Shown here: piece after piece, positions 7,316-15,479 of the stretch | How the letters are laid out: each line of letters opens with the position of its first letter | How positions within the stretch are numbered: position 1 is the stretch's first letter | Position numbers and translations under genes: made by a program | The notes under the pieces: model-generated | Databases searched by the model: none | What the model was told of the DNA's origin: nothing | Seen by the model: the letters and a program-made list of their open reading frames with translations, nothing else | Assembly: GCA_902812365.1 (NCBI GenBank) | Contig: CADDZC010000027.1 | Coordinates: forward strand, 1 to 44,400 | DNA length: 44,400 nucleotides | Direction: 5' to 3' | Source: Acidobacteriota bacterium | Lineage (GTDB): Bacteria; Acidobacteriota; Terriglobia; UBA7540

Positions 7316-8284
7316 ATGCGGCGACGCAGGAACCGCCCAGAAGCCAGAGAGCAGACCGAAGGCGCCGACCGCCACTCGGCCAGCGCGCACCGCCCCGTCA
7401 TGGTGCGGGAAGTGATGGAGTTTTTGAACGTTCGGCCCGAAGGCATTTACGTGGACGCCACCGTTGGAGCCGGCGGCCACAGCGCTGAAATCGCCCAGCG
7501 ACTGGGCAGCGGGCGGCTGCTGGGAATCGACCGCGACCCCCAAGCCCTGCAAGTGGCCGGCGAGCATCTGGCGCCGTTCCGAGAGAAGCTGATCCTGATG
7601 CGTGGAAATTTTGCCGAGATCGATGCACTGCACGCGGCAAGTGGCCTGCCGCCGGCCGACGGCGTCGTGGCCGACCTCGGCATGAGTTCACTGCAGCTCG
7701 GTGACCGAGAGCGCGGATTCAGCTTTTCGGCTTCGGGTCCGCTCGACATGCGAATGGACCCGGCCGGCCCGGTCACGGCGGAAGAGATCGTTAACCGCAG
7801 CCGCGAGAGCGAGTTGGCGGATCTGATTCAGCGGTGGGGACAAGAGCGCCATTCGCGCCGCATTGCGCGAGCGATTGTGAAGGCCCGCCCAATTCGAACC
7901 ACCACCGAACTGGTGCAGGTGGTGATGCGAGCCATCCCCTCCCGGACGGGCCTTCACCAAATTCATCCCGCGACGCGCACGTTCATGGCTTTGCGGATCG
8001 CGGTCAACCGGGAGCTTGAAAACCTCGAGATGTTTCTGTCGCGGGTGCTGAGGGTGCTGGCTCCCACCGGGCGGCTGGTCATTTTGAGCTTCCATTCTCT
8101 CGAAGACCGGTTGGTGAAACGAACGTTCCGGGCCTGGGAACGCGAGGGGCGAGCCATCCTGCTCAGGCGCAAGGCCGTGCGCCCGAGCGAGGACGAGATC
8201 CGCCAAAATCCGCGCGCGCGCAGCGCCCGATTGCGGGCGGTCGAGAAGCCAGGGGCGGAAGTCAAGGCGGGCGACGGCTCATGA
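7316..8284 (+). CDS. rsmH: 16S rRNA m4C1402 methyltransferase RsmH
   Basis: RsmH (MraW) uses S-adenosylmethionine to N4-methylate C1402 in the 16S rRNA decoding centre. The 322-residue length fits. HRPVMVREVMEFL opens the domain near residue 25, the SAM-binding loop VDATVGAGGHSAEIA is near residue 45, and GVVADLGMSSLQL, AlRIAVNRELENL and the late ILSFHSLEDRLVKRTF are all family signatures. The first 22 residues before HRPVM are arginine-rich and longer than usual, so a later start is possible, but no in-frame start codon lies nearer. It follows mraZ closely and precedes ftsL, the standard order. Confidence 0.95.
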   Translation: MRRRRNRPEAREQTEGADRHSASAHRPVMVREVMEFLNVRPEGIYVDATVGAGGHSAEIAQRLGSGRLLGIDRDPQALQVAGEHLAPFREKLILMRGNFAEIDALHAASGLPPADGVVADLGMSSLQLGDRERGFSFSASGPLDMRMDPAGPVTAEEIVNRSRESELADLIQRWGQERHSRRIARAIVKARPIRTTTELVQVVMRAIPSRTGLHQIHPATRTFMALRIAVNRELENLEMFLSRVLRVLAPTGRLVILSFHSLEDRLVKRTFRAWEREGRAILLRRKAVRPSEDEIRQNPRARSARLRAVEKPGAEVKAGDGS

Positions 8285-8306
8285 GGAAGCGGCTCAGGGA
8301 GGCGTG

Positions 8307-8813
8307 ATGGCGACGACCACGGTAGTGCTGCCGAGCATCGGGCGGCCAGCGCGCGCCGAGCGCGTCGGGGGGCGCGGGCGGGCGGCGGAGATTCACTTCG
8401 TCAAAGCTATTGACAACTCGCAGGTGCGCCGCGAGGTCGACCCGAGAGCGCGCCGCGAAGCTTTTGCCCTGCTCGGCTTGTCGCTCCTGATCTTCAGTCT
8501 TCTGTTTGTGTACGCCTGGCAACATTTTCAATGCGTGCGTTACGGTTACGACCTCGAGCAGCTCCGGCAACAGCAGGCCTCCCTGGAAGAATGGAATCGC
8601 CATCTGCGTTTGGAAAAGGCCGCGCTCGAGAATCCGGAGCGCATTGGCACGCTGGCGCGGGAGCAGCTGGGCCTGGTGCCGTTGGACCCCCGTCAGGTCA
8701 TCCCGCTGGCCAGATCCGCCGACGCTTCGGCGCCTTCGGCCTCCGCGCCGGAGTTGGCGGGCAATCTTCCGGCGGCGGTGCCGCTCGCAGAAGGCGCCGC
8801 ACGAGAGCCGTAG
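8307..8813 (+). CDS. ftsL: Cell division protein FtsL-like
   Basis: This 168-residue bitopic membrane protein sits in the ftsL position between rsmH and ftsI. After a basic cytoplasmic N-terminus of about 50 residues there is one membrane segment (FALLGLSLLIFSLLFVYAW) and then a coiled coil (YDLEQLRQQQASLEEWNRHLRLEKAALENPERI). It ends with AREQLGLVPLDPRQVIPL and an Ala/Pro-rich tail. FtsL forms the FtsQLB complex that activates septal synthesis. Sequence conservation in the family is low, so the call rests on topology and position. AGGGAGG at 8296-8302 favours the ATG at 8307 over the GTG at 8304. Its stop is directly followed by the ftsI ATG. Confidence 0.85.
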   Translation: MATTTVVLPSIGRPARAERVGGRGRAAEIHFVKAIDNSQVRREVDPRARREAFALLGLSLLIFSLLFVYAWQHFQCVRYGYDLEQLRQQQASLEEWNRHLRLEKAALENPERIGTLAREQLGLVPLDPRQVIPLARSADASAPSASAPELAGNLPAAVPLAEGAAREP

Positions 8814-10874
8814 ATGCTCCGCTCCGTACCCACAGGCCGCCACGACGACCCCGTTCGCTTCATCCGACGCACGCTGCTTCTCGGCGGCATTCTCCTCCTG
8901 TGGATGCTCGTGATCATCGGCCGCCTCTATCAGTTGCAAATTATCCAGTACGCGGAGTGGCTCAATCGCGCGCAAAGGCAGCAGCAGCGCACGGTCGAAA
9001 TCAGCGCCCAGCGCGGAACGATCTTCGACCGGCACCTGCAGCCATTGGCCATGAGCGTGGCGGTGGATTCGATTTTCGCGATGCCCATTCAGATACCCGA
9101 CCGAGCCATGGTGGCCAGCCTCCTGGCTCCCATCCTGGGACTGGATGCGGCGGACCTCAACGGACGCTTCAATGCCTACAAGACGTTCTGCTGGGTGAAG
9201 CGCAAAGTCGCACCCGAGGAAGCGGCCCGGGTTGCCGCCCTGAACCTGGCGGGGATTTATTTCCGAAAGGAAATGAAGCGGTTCTATCCCAAGGGCGACC
9301 TGGCCGCCGATGTTCTGGGCTACGTCGGCCTGGATGACAAAGGGCTGGCAGGCCTCGAATATGCGATGGACGGCACCATTCAAGGCACGCCCAGCCGGTG
9401 GCTGGTGGACGAAGACGCCCGGCGCCAAACCTTCCGGTCAAGCGAGTGGAAGGGCGAGCCGGGCAAAAACGTCGTGCTGACGCTCGACGAAAACATTCAG
9501 AACCTCACCCAGGAAGCGCTGGCCGAGGGCGTCAAAAAGTGGCGCGCCGCCGGGGGCGCCGCCATCGTTCAGAATCCCAGCACCGGGGAAATCCTAGCCA
9601 TGGCCAGCGAACCGACCTTTGATCCGAACCGCTATGAAAGAGCGAGCCCGCCGGAGCGCCTGAATCGGGGCATCGCCTGGGTCTACGAACCGGGGTCGAC
9701 GTTCAAGCTGATCACGGTCGCGGCTGCGCTCGATGTCGGCGTAGCCAGACCCAGCGACGTCATCGACTGCCAGATGGGGAGCATTGTGCTGGCCGGGCGC
9801 ACGATTCACGATCACGAACCGCTCGGAGCCGTGACGGTGGACCAGGTGATGGTCCACTCGAGCGACGTGGGGGCCGTGAAGATCGCCTTGCGCTTGGGGG
9901 AGGACCGGTTTTATCGCTACATCCGCGATTTTGGTTTTGGTTCGCGCACCGAGGTGGGATTGCCGGGCGAAGAGCACGGGCTACTGGAGCCTCCTCGGCA
10001 CTGGTCGGGGGTATCCATCGGCGAACTGGCGATCGGGCAGGGCATCGGCGTCACAGCCCTGCAATTGATCAACGCGTACTCCGCGATTGCCAACGGCGGC
10101 GTCATGATTCAGCCGCGCATCGTTCGCGACATCTTTCGGGAGGGCACACACGAGGCCATTCCGCCCGCGCGCGGACGCCGCGTCGTCAGCGAGCAGACGG
10201 CGGAAGAAATGAAGGCCATGCTGGAGCACGTTGTGGAACAAGGCACCGGGCGCACGGCGCAACTTGCAGGTTATACAGCGGCTGGGAAGACCGGCACGGC
10301 GCAAAAGGTCGATCCTTCCGGTCGGTACTCGCATACGCACTACGTCGCCTCCTTCGTGGGCATGGCGCCGGTCGACCATCCGGCCATCACCGTCCTGGTC
10401 AGCGTAGACACACCGGTGGGAGCGTATTACGGCCAGGAGGTGGCGGCGCCGGTCTTCAAGACGATTGCCGAAAAGACTCTTGCCTACCTCAACGTGCCGC
10501 AGGACAAATCCGCACCTTCACCTCTGATTGCATCCTCCCTTACGCCTGCCCCTTCCTGCCGCTTGCGGCGGGGAAAAGCGGCAGGCGTCCCTCCTTCCTC
10601 TCCCACCCCGTCCGTCGCCGAGCAGGTTCGTGTCGAGGCCGTATCGTACGCCCCGCAAGAGCCGGCCGCGCGCGGCACGGTGATGCTGAATACCGGACCG
10701 CTGGTCGTGGTGCCCGACTTCACCGGCCGGGCGGAACGCCAGACGGTCAACGAGTGCGAGCGGCTGGGATTGGATCTGAACGTCGCCGGCTCGGGGCTCG
10801 CCGTCGAGCAGCGCCCTCCGGCGGGTACGAGGCTGCCCGCTGGCAGCCGCATCTGGGTGAGATTCTCGCGCTAG
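8814..10874 (+). CDS. ftsI: Division-specific penicillin-binding protein FtsI with PASTA domain
   Basis: FtsI is the transpeptidase that cross-links septal peptidoglycan. The 686-residue product has a short cytoplasmic tail, one membrane anchor (LLLGGILLLWMLVIIGRLYQ), the dimerisation domain containing RGTIFDRHLQPLA, and a transpeptidase domain with S295-T-F-K298 and K492-T-G494. The second active-site motif, normally SxN, reads S349-S-D351. A low-complexity Pro/Ser linker (about 565-605) leads to a C-terminal PASTA-like module, VVPDFTGRAERQTVNECERLGL to the end. FtsI of E. coli lacks PASTA, whereas SpoVD and PBP2x types carry it. The linker DNA contains a palindrome described separately. The ATG abuts the ftsL stop, implying coupling. 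Confidence 0.94.
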   Translation: MLRSVPTGRHDDPVRFIRRTLLLGGILLLWMLVIIGRLYQLQIIQYAEWLNRAQRQQQRTVEISAQRGTIFDRHLQPLAMSVAVDSIFAMPIQIPDRAMVASLLAPILGLDAADLNGRFNAYKTFCWVKRKVAPEEAARVAALNLAGIYFRKEMKRFYPKGDLAADVLGYVGLDDKGLAGLEYAMDGTIQGTPSRWLVDEDARRQTFRSSEWKGEPGKNVVLTLDENIQNLTQEALAEGVKKWRAAGGAAIVQNPSTGEILAMASEPTFDPNRYERASPPERLNRGIAWVYEPGSTFKLITVAAALDVGVARPSDVIDCQMGSIVLAGRTIHDHEPLGAVTVDQVMVHSSDVGAVKIALRLGEDRFYRYIRDFGFGSRTEVGLPGEEHGLLEPPRHWSGVSIGELAIGQGIGVTALQLINAYSAIANGGVMIQPRIVRDIFREGTHEAIPPARGRRVVSEQTAEEMKAMLEHVVEQGTGRTAQLAGYTAAGKTGTAQKVDPSGRYSHTHYVASFVGMAPVDHPAITVLVSVDTPVGAYYGQEVAAPVFKTIAEKTLAYLNVPQDKSAPSPLIASSLTPAPSCRLRRGKAAGVPPSSPTPSVAEQVRVEAVSYAPQEPAARGTVMLNTGPLVVVPDFTGRAERQTVNECERLGLDLNVAGSGLAVEQRPPAGTRLPAGSRIWVRFSR
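10542..10588. repeat. Palindromic element inside the FtsI linker
   Basis: ACGCCTGCC (10542-10550) pairs with GGCAGGCGT (10580-10588), and a nested GCCGC-TT-GCGGC sits at 10558-10569. The whole 47-bp unit lies in frame in the low-complexity linker between the transpeptidase and PASTA domains, as expected for an inserted REP-like element tolerated in a flexible region. Confidence 0.55.
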
Positions 10875-10971
10875 CCGGCCGTCCAACCTTGGTTTTTAAA
10901 GAATGCGGTCGGCGGCCGCCGGCCGCAGCGGCCGCACCCCGGGTATCGACTGGTTAGAATACAGGAGGATA

Positions 10972-12447
10972 ATGAAGCTCGCCCAGTTACTGCAGACCGT
11001 ACCGGAAGCCGAAATCAACGCCGACCCCGAGCTCGAAATTCACTCCCTAGCCTATGACTCGAGGCGCGTGTCGCCAGGAGCGCTGTTCTTCGCCATCCAG
11101 GGTGAGAAAGCCGATGGCCACAGGTTCATCCCCCAGGCCCTCGCCTCGGGCGCGGTCGCTGTGGTCAGCGAACGAGCGGCGCCCCCGGATCACGGGTCGG
11201 GCTGGATCCGGGTTCCCAAGATTCGGAGGGCCCTATCCGAAGCCAGCCGCACGTTCTATGGAAAGCCTGACACTCGGCTTATCCTCGTCGGCATCACCGG
11301 CACTAATGGCAAGACCACGACCTCCTATCTGGTGGAGAGCATTCTCGCCGCCGCGGGTATCCCATCCGGCCTGTTCGGGACCATCGAATATCGGGTTGCA
11401 GGCCGTCGAATAGCGGCCGCCAATACGACGCCCGAATCCCTCGACCTGGCCGCGTATCTGGCCGAAGTGTTGAACGCCGCCGGCCGGGCAGCCGTCATGG
11501 AAGTTTCGTCTCATGCCCTGGCGCAGGAGCGCGTGTGGGGATTTCGCTTTCGCGTGGCGGTGTTCACCAACCTCACGCACGATCACCTCGATTATCACGG
11601 AACGATCGAGAATTACTTCGCCGCCAAGCGGCGGCTGTTTGAGGGGCTGGGCACCGGGCCGCCGGAAACCGCCGTCATCAACCAGGATGATCCTTGGGGA
11701 GCGAGACTGCTGTCGCTCTCCTATCCGCGCCTGATTACGTACGGCATGAACTCTGAGGCCCACGTAAGGGTCGAGCAGTGGGCGCAAGGTCCGGGAGGGA
11801 TCCAAGCGACGTTGATCACCCCGCGCGGCAAGCTGCCCATTGACTCGCCGCTCGTGGGGCGTCCCAATCTTGCCAACATTCTAGCCTCGACCGCGGTCGC
11901 CGAAGCCCTCAGCCTCCCGGTCGAGAGCATTCGGGCGGGCATCGCGGCGCTGCGGTCCGTACCCGGGCGTTTTGAGCGCGTCGAGGAAGGACAACCGTTT
12001 CTGGTCATCGTCGATTACGCCCACACCGATGACGCGCTCCGCCAGGTCCTGGAAACGGCCCGCGGACTCGCGCGCGGGCGCGTTATCGTGGTCTTTGGCT
12101 GCGGAGGCGACCGCGACCGCACGAAACGCCCCGTCATGGGCGAAGTGGCTGGTTCCCTGAGCGACCTAGCCGTCCTGACCTCGGACAACCCTCGCAGCGA
12201 AGACCCGCTGGTGATCATGAACGATGTGATGGTGGGCTTGCAGAAGGCGGGGAAACCGTACGTTGCCGAAGTCGATCGTCAGACGGCCATTCGCACCGCG
12301 CTTGAACGAGCCCGCCCGGGTGATGTGGTGGTGATCGCCGGCAAGGGTCACGAAAGCTACCAGATCCTAAAAGATCAGACGGTCCCGTTCGATGACCGTC
12401 AGGTGGCAAGAGGCCTGCTCAGGGACTTGGGATATGGAAAGCAGTAA
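10972..12447 (+). CDS. murE: UDP-MurNAc-L-Ala-D-Glu:meso-diaminopimelate ligase MurE
   Basis: MurE adds the third residue of the peptidoglycan stem peptide in the cytoplasm using ATP. The 491-residue product has the N-terminal UDP-binding domain (HSLAYDSRRVSPGALFFAIQG), the ATP loop GTNGKTT with Lys114, the VMEVSSHAL and FTNLTHDHLDYHG blocks, and the C-terminal domain. D405-N-P-R408 is the signature of enzymes that add meso-diaminopimelate rather than lysine, so this organism should have the Gram-negative type stem. AGGAGG three bases before the ATG at 10972 fixes the start; an upstream in-frame ATG gives an unrelated 23-residue leader. It follows ftsI by about 100 bp. Confidence 0.96.
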   Translation: MKLAQLLQTVPEAEINADPELEIHSLAYDSRRVSPGALFFAIQGEKADGHRFIPQALASGAVAVVSERAAPPDHGSGWIRVPKIRRALSEASRTFYGKPDTRLILVGITGTNGKTTTSYLVESILAAAGIPSGLFGTIEYRVAGRRIAAANTTPESLDLAAYLAEVLNAAGRAAVMEVSSHALAQERVWGFRFRVAVFTNLTHDHLDYHGTIENYFAAKRRLFEGLGTGPPETAVINQDDPWGARLLSLSYPRLITYGMNSEAHVRVEQWAQGPGGIQATLITPRGKLPIDSPLVGRPNLANILASTAVAEALSLPVESIRAGIAALRSVPGRFERVEEGQPFLVIVDYAHTDDALRQVLETARGLARGRVIVVFGCGGDRDRTKRPVMGEVAGSLSDLAVLTSDNPRSEDPLVIMNDVMVGLQKAGKPYVAEVDRQTAIRTALERARPGDVVVIAGKGHESYQILKDQTVPFDDRQVARGLLRDLGYGKQ

Positions 12448-12560
12448 GCCGCCACGAAACCCGGGAACGGTCGGAAGCGCGGCGGCCTTCCGGATTGGCC
12501 ACCGACCCGGCTTCCCCTGGGTTGTTGACCGGCTGCCGGTTGCCGGTTCAAGCTCGAGTT

Positions 12561-14000
12561 ATGAAGCTGTACCTCGATGAGATCGCGACCATCCTCGGTT
12601 CGCCGACTCGGCCGCCGAACGGAGCCGCCGAGCACGCAGCGATTGATTCGCGGACGCTCACGCCGGGCTCGCTCTTCTTTGCGATTCGAGGCGCGCGCCT
12701 GGACGGCCACCGGTTCGTGGTCGAGGCGTTGAATCGCGGCGCTGTGGCCGCGGTGGTGGAAGAAACTTTCCACGCGCAGGCTTCGCCAAACATCCGCGAC
12801 CGCCTGATTCCGGTTCCCGACACGTTGCAAGCGCTGCATCAGCTAGCCCGCGCGGTACGGCGCAGGTGGAACCGGACCCTCATCGCCGTCACCGGCAGCA
12901 CCGGTAAAACGATCACCAAAGAACTGATCGCCGCCGTCCTGGCTACGCGCTGGACGGTACACAAGTCAGCCGGCAATTTGAACAATCAATTTGGCGTGCC
13001 GCTGACGTTGCTGGGTCTCGACCGGCACCACGACGTCGCGGTCGTCGAAATGGGGATGTCGGCAGGAGGTGAGATCACCCGGCTCGCGCGCATGGCCGAG
13101 CCCGAGATCGGCGTGATCACGAACGTCGCGCCCGTGCATCTGGAGTATTTCGAATCCTTGGATGCGATCGCGGCCGCCAAGCGCGAGCTTATCGAAAATC
13201 TGAAGGCCCCGGCCACCGCGGTGCTGAATTACGATGACCCGCGCGTCCGGCGATTTGCGGATGGCTTTGAGGGGCGCGTGGTGACCTATGGGTTGAATCC
13301 GGGGGCGGATTTTTACGCGAGCCGCGTGGAGCTGCGGCTTGGCCAAACCCCTCATCAGATCGGCACGAGCTTTCAGGTACGGGGCCCTGATATCTATGGC
13401 GATTTCTACTTGCCACTGCCCGGGCGTCACAGTGTGGAAAACGCTTTGGCGGCGATTGCGACCGCCAGGGCGTTCGCCGCTCCCGGCTCGGCGGATGCTA
13501 TCGATCCAGAGGATCTCCGTCGCGCCTTCCAAGGTTTCAAGCCCGTGCGGCAGCGGATGGAGATTTCCGTCCTGCCATCTGGTGCCACGGTCATCGACGA
13601 TTCATATAATTCGAACCCACGCGCCATGGAGCAGATGCTCGACACGCTTGCCAACTGGCCTGGAGCCCAGCGCCGCATCGCTGTGGCCGGCGAAATGCTG
13701 GAGCTCGGACCCTCATCGCCCGATTGGCATCGGGCCATCGGTCGCCAGTGTGGAGGGGGAAAGGTGGACTGGCTGATCGCGGTTCAGGGTGACGCGCGTT
13801 ACTTCCTGGAAGGAGCCCGCGAGGCGGGATTGCGCGTCGAACAGGGACGATTCTTTGCCACGGCGAAAGAGGCTGGGGCATTCTGCCGGAGGCTAGTTCA
13901 CGCGGGCGACGTCGTGCTGGTCAAGGGTTCGCGCGGCGTGCATTTGGAAGAGGTCGTCGAGATGTTGCGCGCTGCGGCCACGGCGGAGCCAGGTTCCTGA
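12561..14000 (+). CDS. murF: UDP-MurNAc-tripeptide:D-Ala-D-Ala ligase MurF
   Basis: MurF completes the pentapeptide by ligating D-Ala-D-Ala to the MurE product. The 479-residue protein shows IDSRTLTPGSLFFAIRG in the N-terminal domain, the ATP loop GSTGKT with Lys116, LNNQFGVPLTLL, VVEMGMSAGGEI, NVAPVHLEYF, PGRHSVENALAAIA and VIDDSYNSNPRAM, all in the expected order. MKLYLDEIATILG is a natural opening, so the ATG at 12561 was chosen over one 66 nt upstream; the ribosome site is weak at both. The 113-bp interval after murE holds nothing recognisable. The partner ddl, which makes D-Ala-D-Ala, is not in this window. Confidence 0.95.
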   Translation: MKLYLDEIATILGSPTRPPNGAAEHAAIDSRTLTPGSLFFAIRGARLDGHRFVVEALNRGAVAAVVEETFHAQASPNIRDRLIPVPDTLQALHQLARAVRRRWNRTLIAVTGSTGKTITKELIAAVLATRWTVHKSAGNLNNQFGVPLTLLGLDRHHDVAVVEMGMSAGGEITRLARMAEPEIGVITNVAPVHLEYFESLDAIAAAKRELIENLKAPATAVLNYDDPRVRRFADGFEGRVVTYGLNPGADFYASRVELRLGQTPHQIGTSFQVRGPDIYGDFYLPLPGRHSVENALAAIATARAFAAPGSADAIDPEDLRRAFQGFKPVRQRMEISVLPSGATVIDDSYNSNPRAMEQMLDTLANWPGAQRRIAVAGEMLELGPSSPDWHRAIGRQCGGGKVDWLIAVQGDARYFLEGAREAGLRVEQGRFFATAKEAGAFCRRLVHAGDVVLVKGSRGVHLEEVVEMLRAAATAEPGS

Positions 14001-14064
14001 AATGAGCCTCGACGTGGAAACCGACCCAGGGCAGAATGGTTATTGACGAGTCAACGAGAAGGAC

Positions 14065-15195
14065 ATGTTCTATTTTCTTTACCTCAAGTTTCACGCTCAG
14101 TTCCACATCTTCAATCTTTTCCGCTACATCACCTTTCGTACGGCCTACGCCTCGATCACCGCCCTGGCCCTCTCCCTTTTGCTCGGGCCCTGGCTCATCC
14201 GCAAGCTGCAGGAGTTTCAGATCCGGCAATACATCCGCGAAGACGGGCCGCAATCCCACCAGAGCAAGGCGGGAACGCCGACGATGGGTGGCGTTCTCAT
14301 CAACTTGTGCATCGTCGTGCCCACGCTGCTGTGGGCCGATCTGAGCAACGTGTTCGTATGGCTCGTGATGGGCGTGACCGTCGCGTTTGCAGCCATCGGC
14401 TTCTGGGATGATTATCAGAAGGTCCGCCAGCGGCGGAACCTGGGCCTGACGGCGCGACGCAAGCTCTTGTTGCAAGTCCTGGTGAGCTTTCTGTTCGGCA
14501 TCGCTCTCATTGTGCTAACGTCCAAGGGGCTCTATTCCACCGACCTTACCTTTCCATTTTTCAAGCGCATTCATCCAGACTTCTTAATCCCGTTTTTTTT
14601 TCGCAGTCCGTGGACTTATCCGCTCGCCTTCCTGCCGTTCTTAGTCTTTATGATCTTCATTCTGGTCGCTTCGTCCAATGCCGTGAATCTCACCGACGGC
14701 CTCGACGGCCTCGCCATCGGGTGCGTCATCGTTTCGGCGTCGGCGCTCACGGTCCTGACTTATGTGGCCGGCAATGCGGTGTGGGCCAGCTACCTCGACG
14801 TGGAACATTTGCCCCGGGTCGCTGAGCTCACCACATTTGATGGGGCCATGGTCGGATCGAGCCTCGGCTTTCTCTGGTACAACGCTTATCCGGCGGAGAT
14901 CTTCATGGGCGACGTCGGTTCACTCGCTCTGGGCGGCGGGATCGGAAGCGTAGCGATCATCATCAAGCAGGAGTTGTTACTGCCCTTCATCGGCGGCATT
15001 TTTATGATTGAAGCGCTGTCGGTCATTCTCCAGGTCACTTCGTACAAACTGCGGCGCAAGCGAATCTTTCGCATGGCGCCCATTCATCATCATTTTGAGC
15101 TCGAGGGGTGGAAGGAATCGAAAATCATTGCCCGGTTCTGGATCGTCGCGCTGGTCTCCGCCCTGTTCGCATTGACGACTCTGAAACTGCGGTGA
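14065..15195 (+). CDS. mraY: Phospho-MurNAc-pentapeptide transferase MraY
   Basis: MraY transfers phospho-MurNAc-pentapeptide from UMP to undecaprenyl phosphate, forming lipid I at the inner membrane. The 376-residue product has about ten membrane segments. Catalytic blocks are visible in order: SHQSKAGTPTMGG near residue 70, FWDDYQK with the paired aspartates near residue 115, NLTDGLDGLA near residue 210, FMGDVGSLALGG near residue 280, and the carboxy-terminal APIHHHFELEGWKESKI histidine cluster. AGAAGGA precedes the ATG. It follows murF in standard order. Confidence 0.97.
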   Translation: MFYFLYLKFHAQFHIFNLFRYITFRTAYASITALALSLLLGPWLIRKLQEFQIRQYIREDGPQSHQSKAGTPTMGGVLINLCIVVPTLLWADLSNVFVWLVMGVTVAFAAIGFWDDYQKVRQRRNLGLTARRKLLLQVLVSFLFGIALIVLTSKGLYSTDLTFPFFKRIHPDFLIPFFFRSPWTYPLAFLPFLVFMIFILVASSNAVNLTDGLDGLAIGCVIVSASALTVLTYVAGNAVWASYLDVEHLPRVAELTTFDGAMVGSSLGFLWYNAYPAEIFMGDVGSLALGGGIGSVAIIIKQELLLPFIGGIFMIEALSVILQVTSYKLRRKRIFRMAPIHHHFELEGWKESKIIARFWIVALVSALFALTTLKLR

Positions 15196-15479
15196 TGATC
15201 GCACCGGAAATGTTGGCGCACGAATCGAAATTGACGTTCTGACGTTCTGACCGCAGAATAACTCTCGGCGGGCCAGAGAGAAATTCGACGCACTCAACTC
15301 TGAACATTGGGCTTCGAGGCGCAAGGGGCCCGAAGTCAGGGCCGGGAGCATAAGGATATGGCGGCGAACTCCGTGGCGGGGCGCGAGCTGCCCCGTTCAA
15401 CACAGGCGAAAATGGCTGTGGGCTCCCTTTTTCAAGTGCCGATTCCGCAGCTTTCGGCTCCGACGCCCGACTGGCTGAT
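15196..15479. other. Intergenic stretch between mraY and murD
   Basis: This 284-bp gap is the longest inside the division cluster. It contains a tandem direct repeat GACGTTCT (15233-15240 and 15241-15248). A 62-codon open frame (15307-15495) overlaps the murD start but has no recognisable product or ribosome site, so I do not call it. No clear promoter or terminator was found. Confidence 0.5.
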
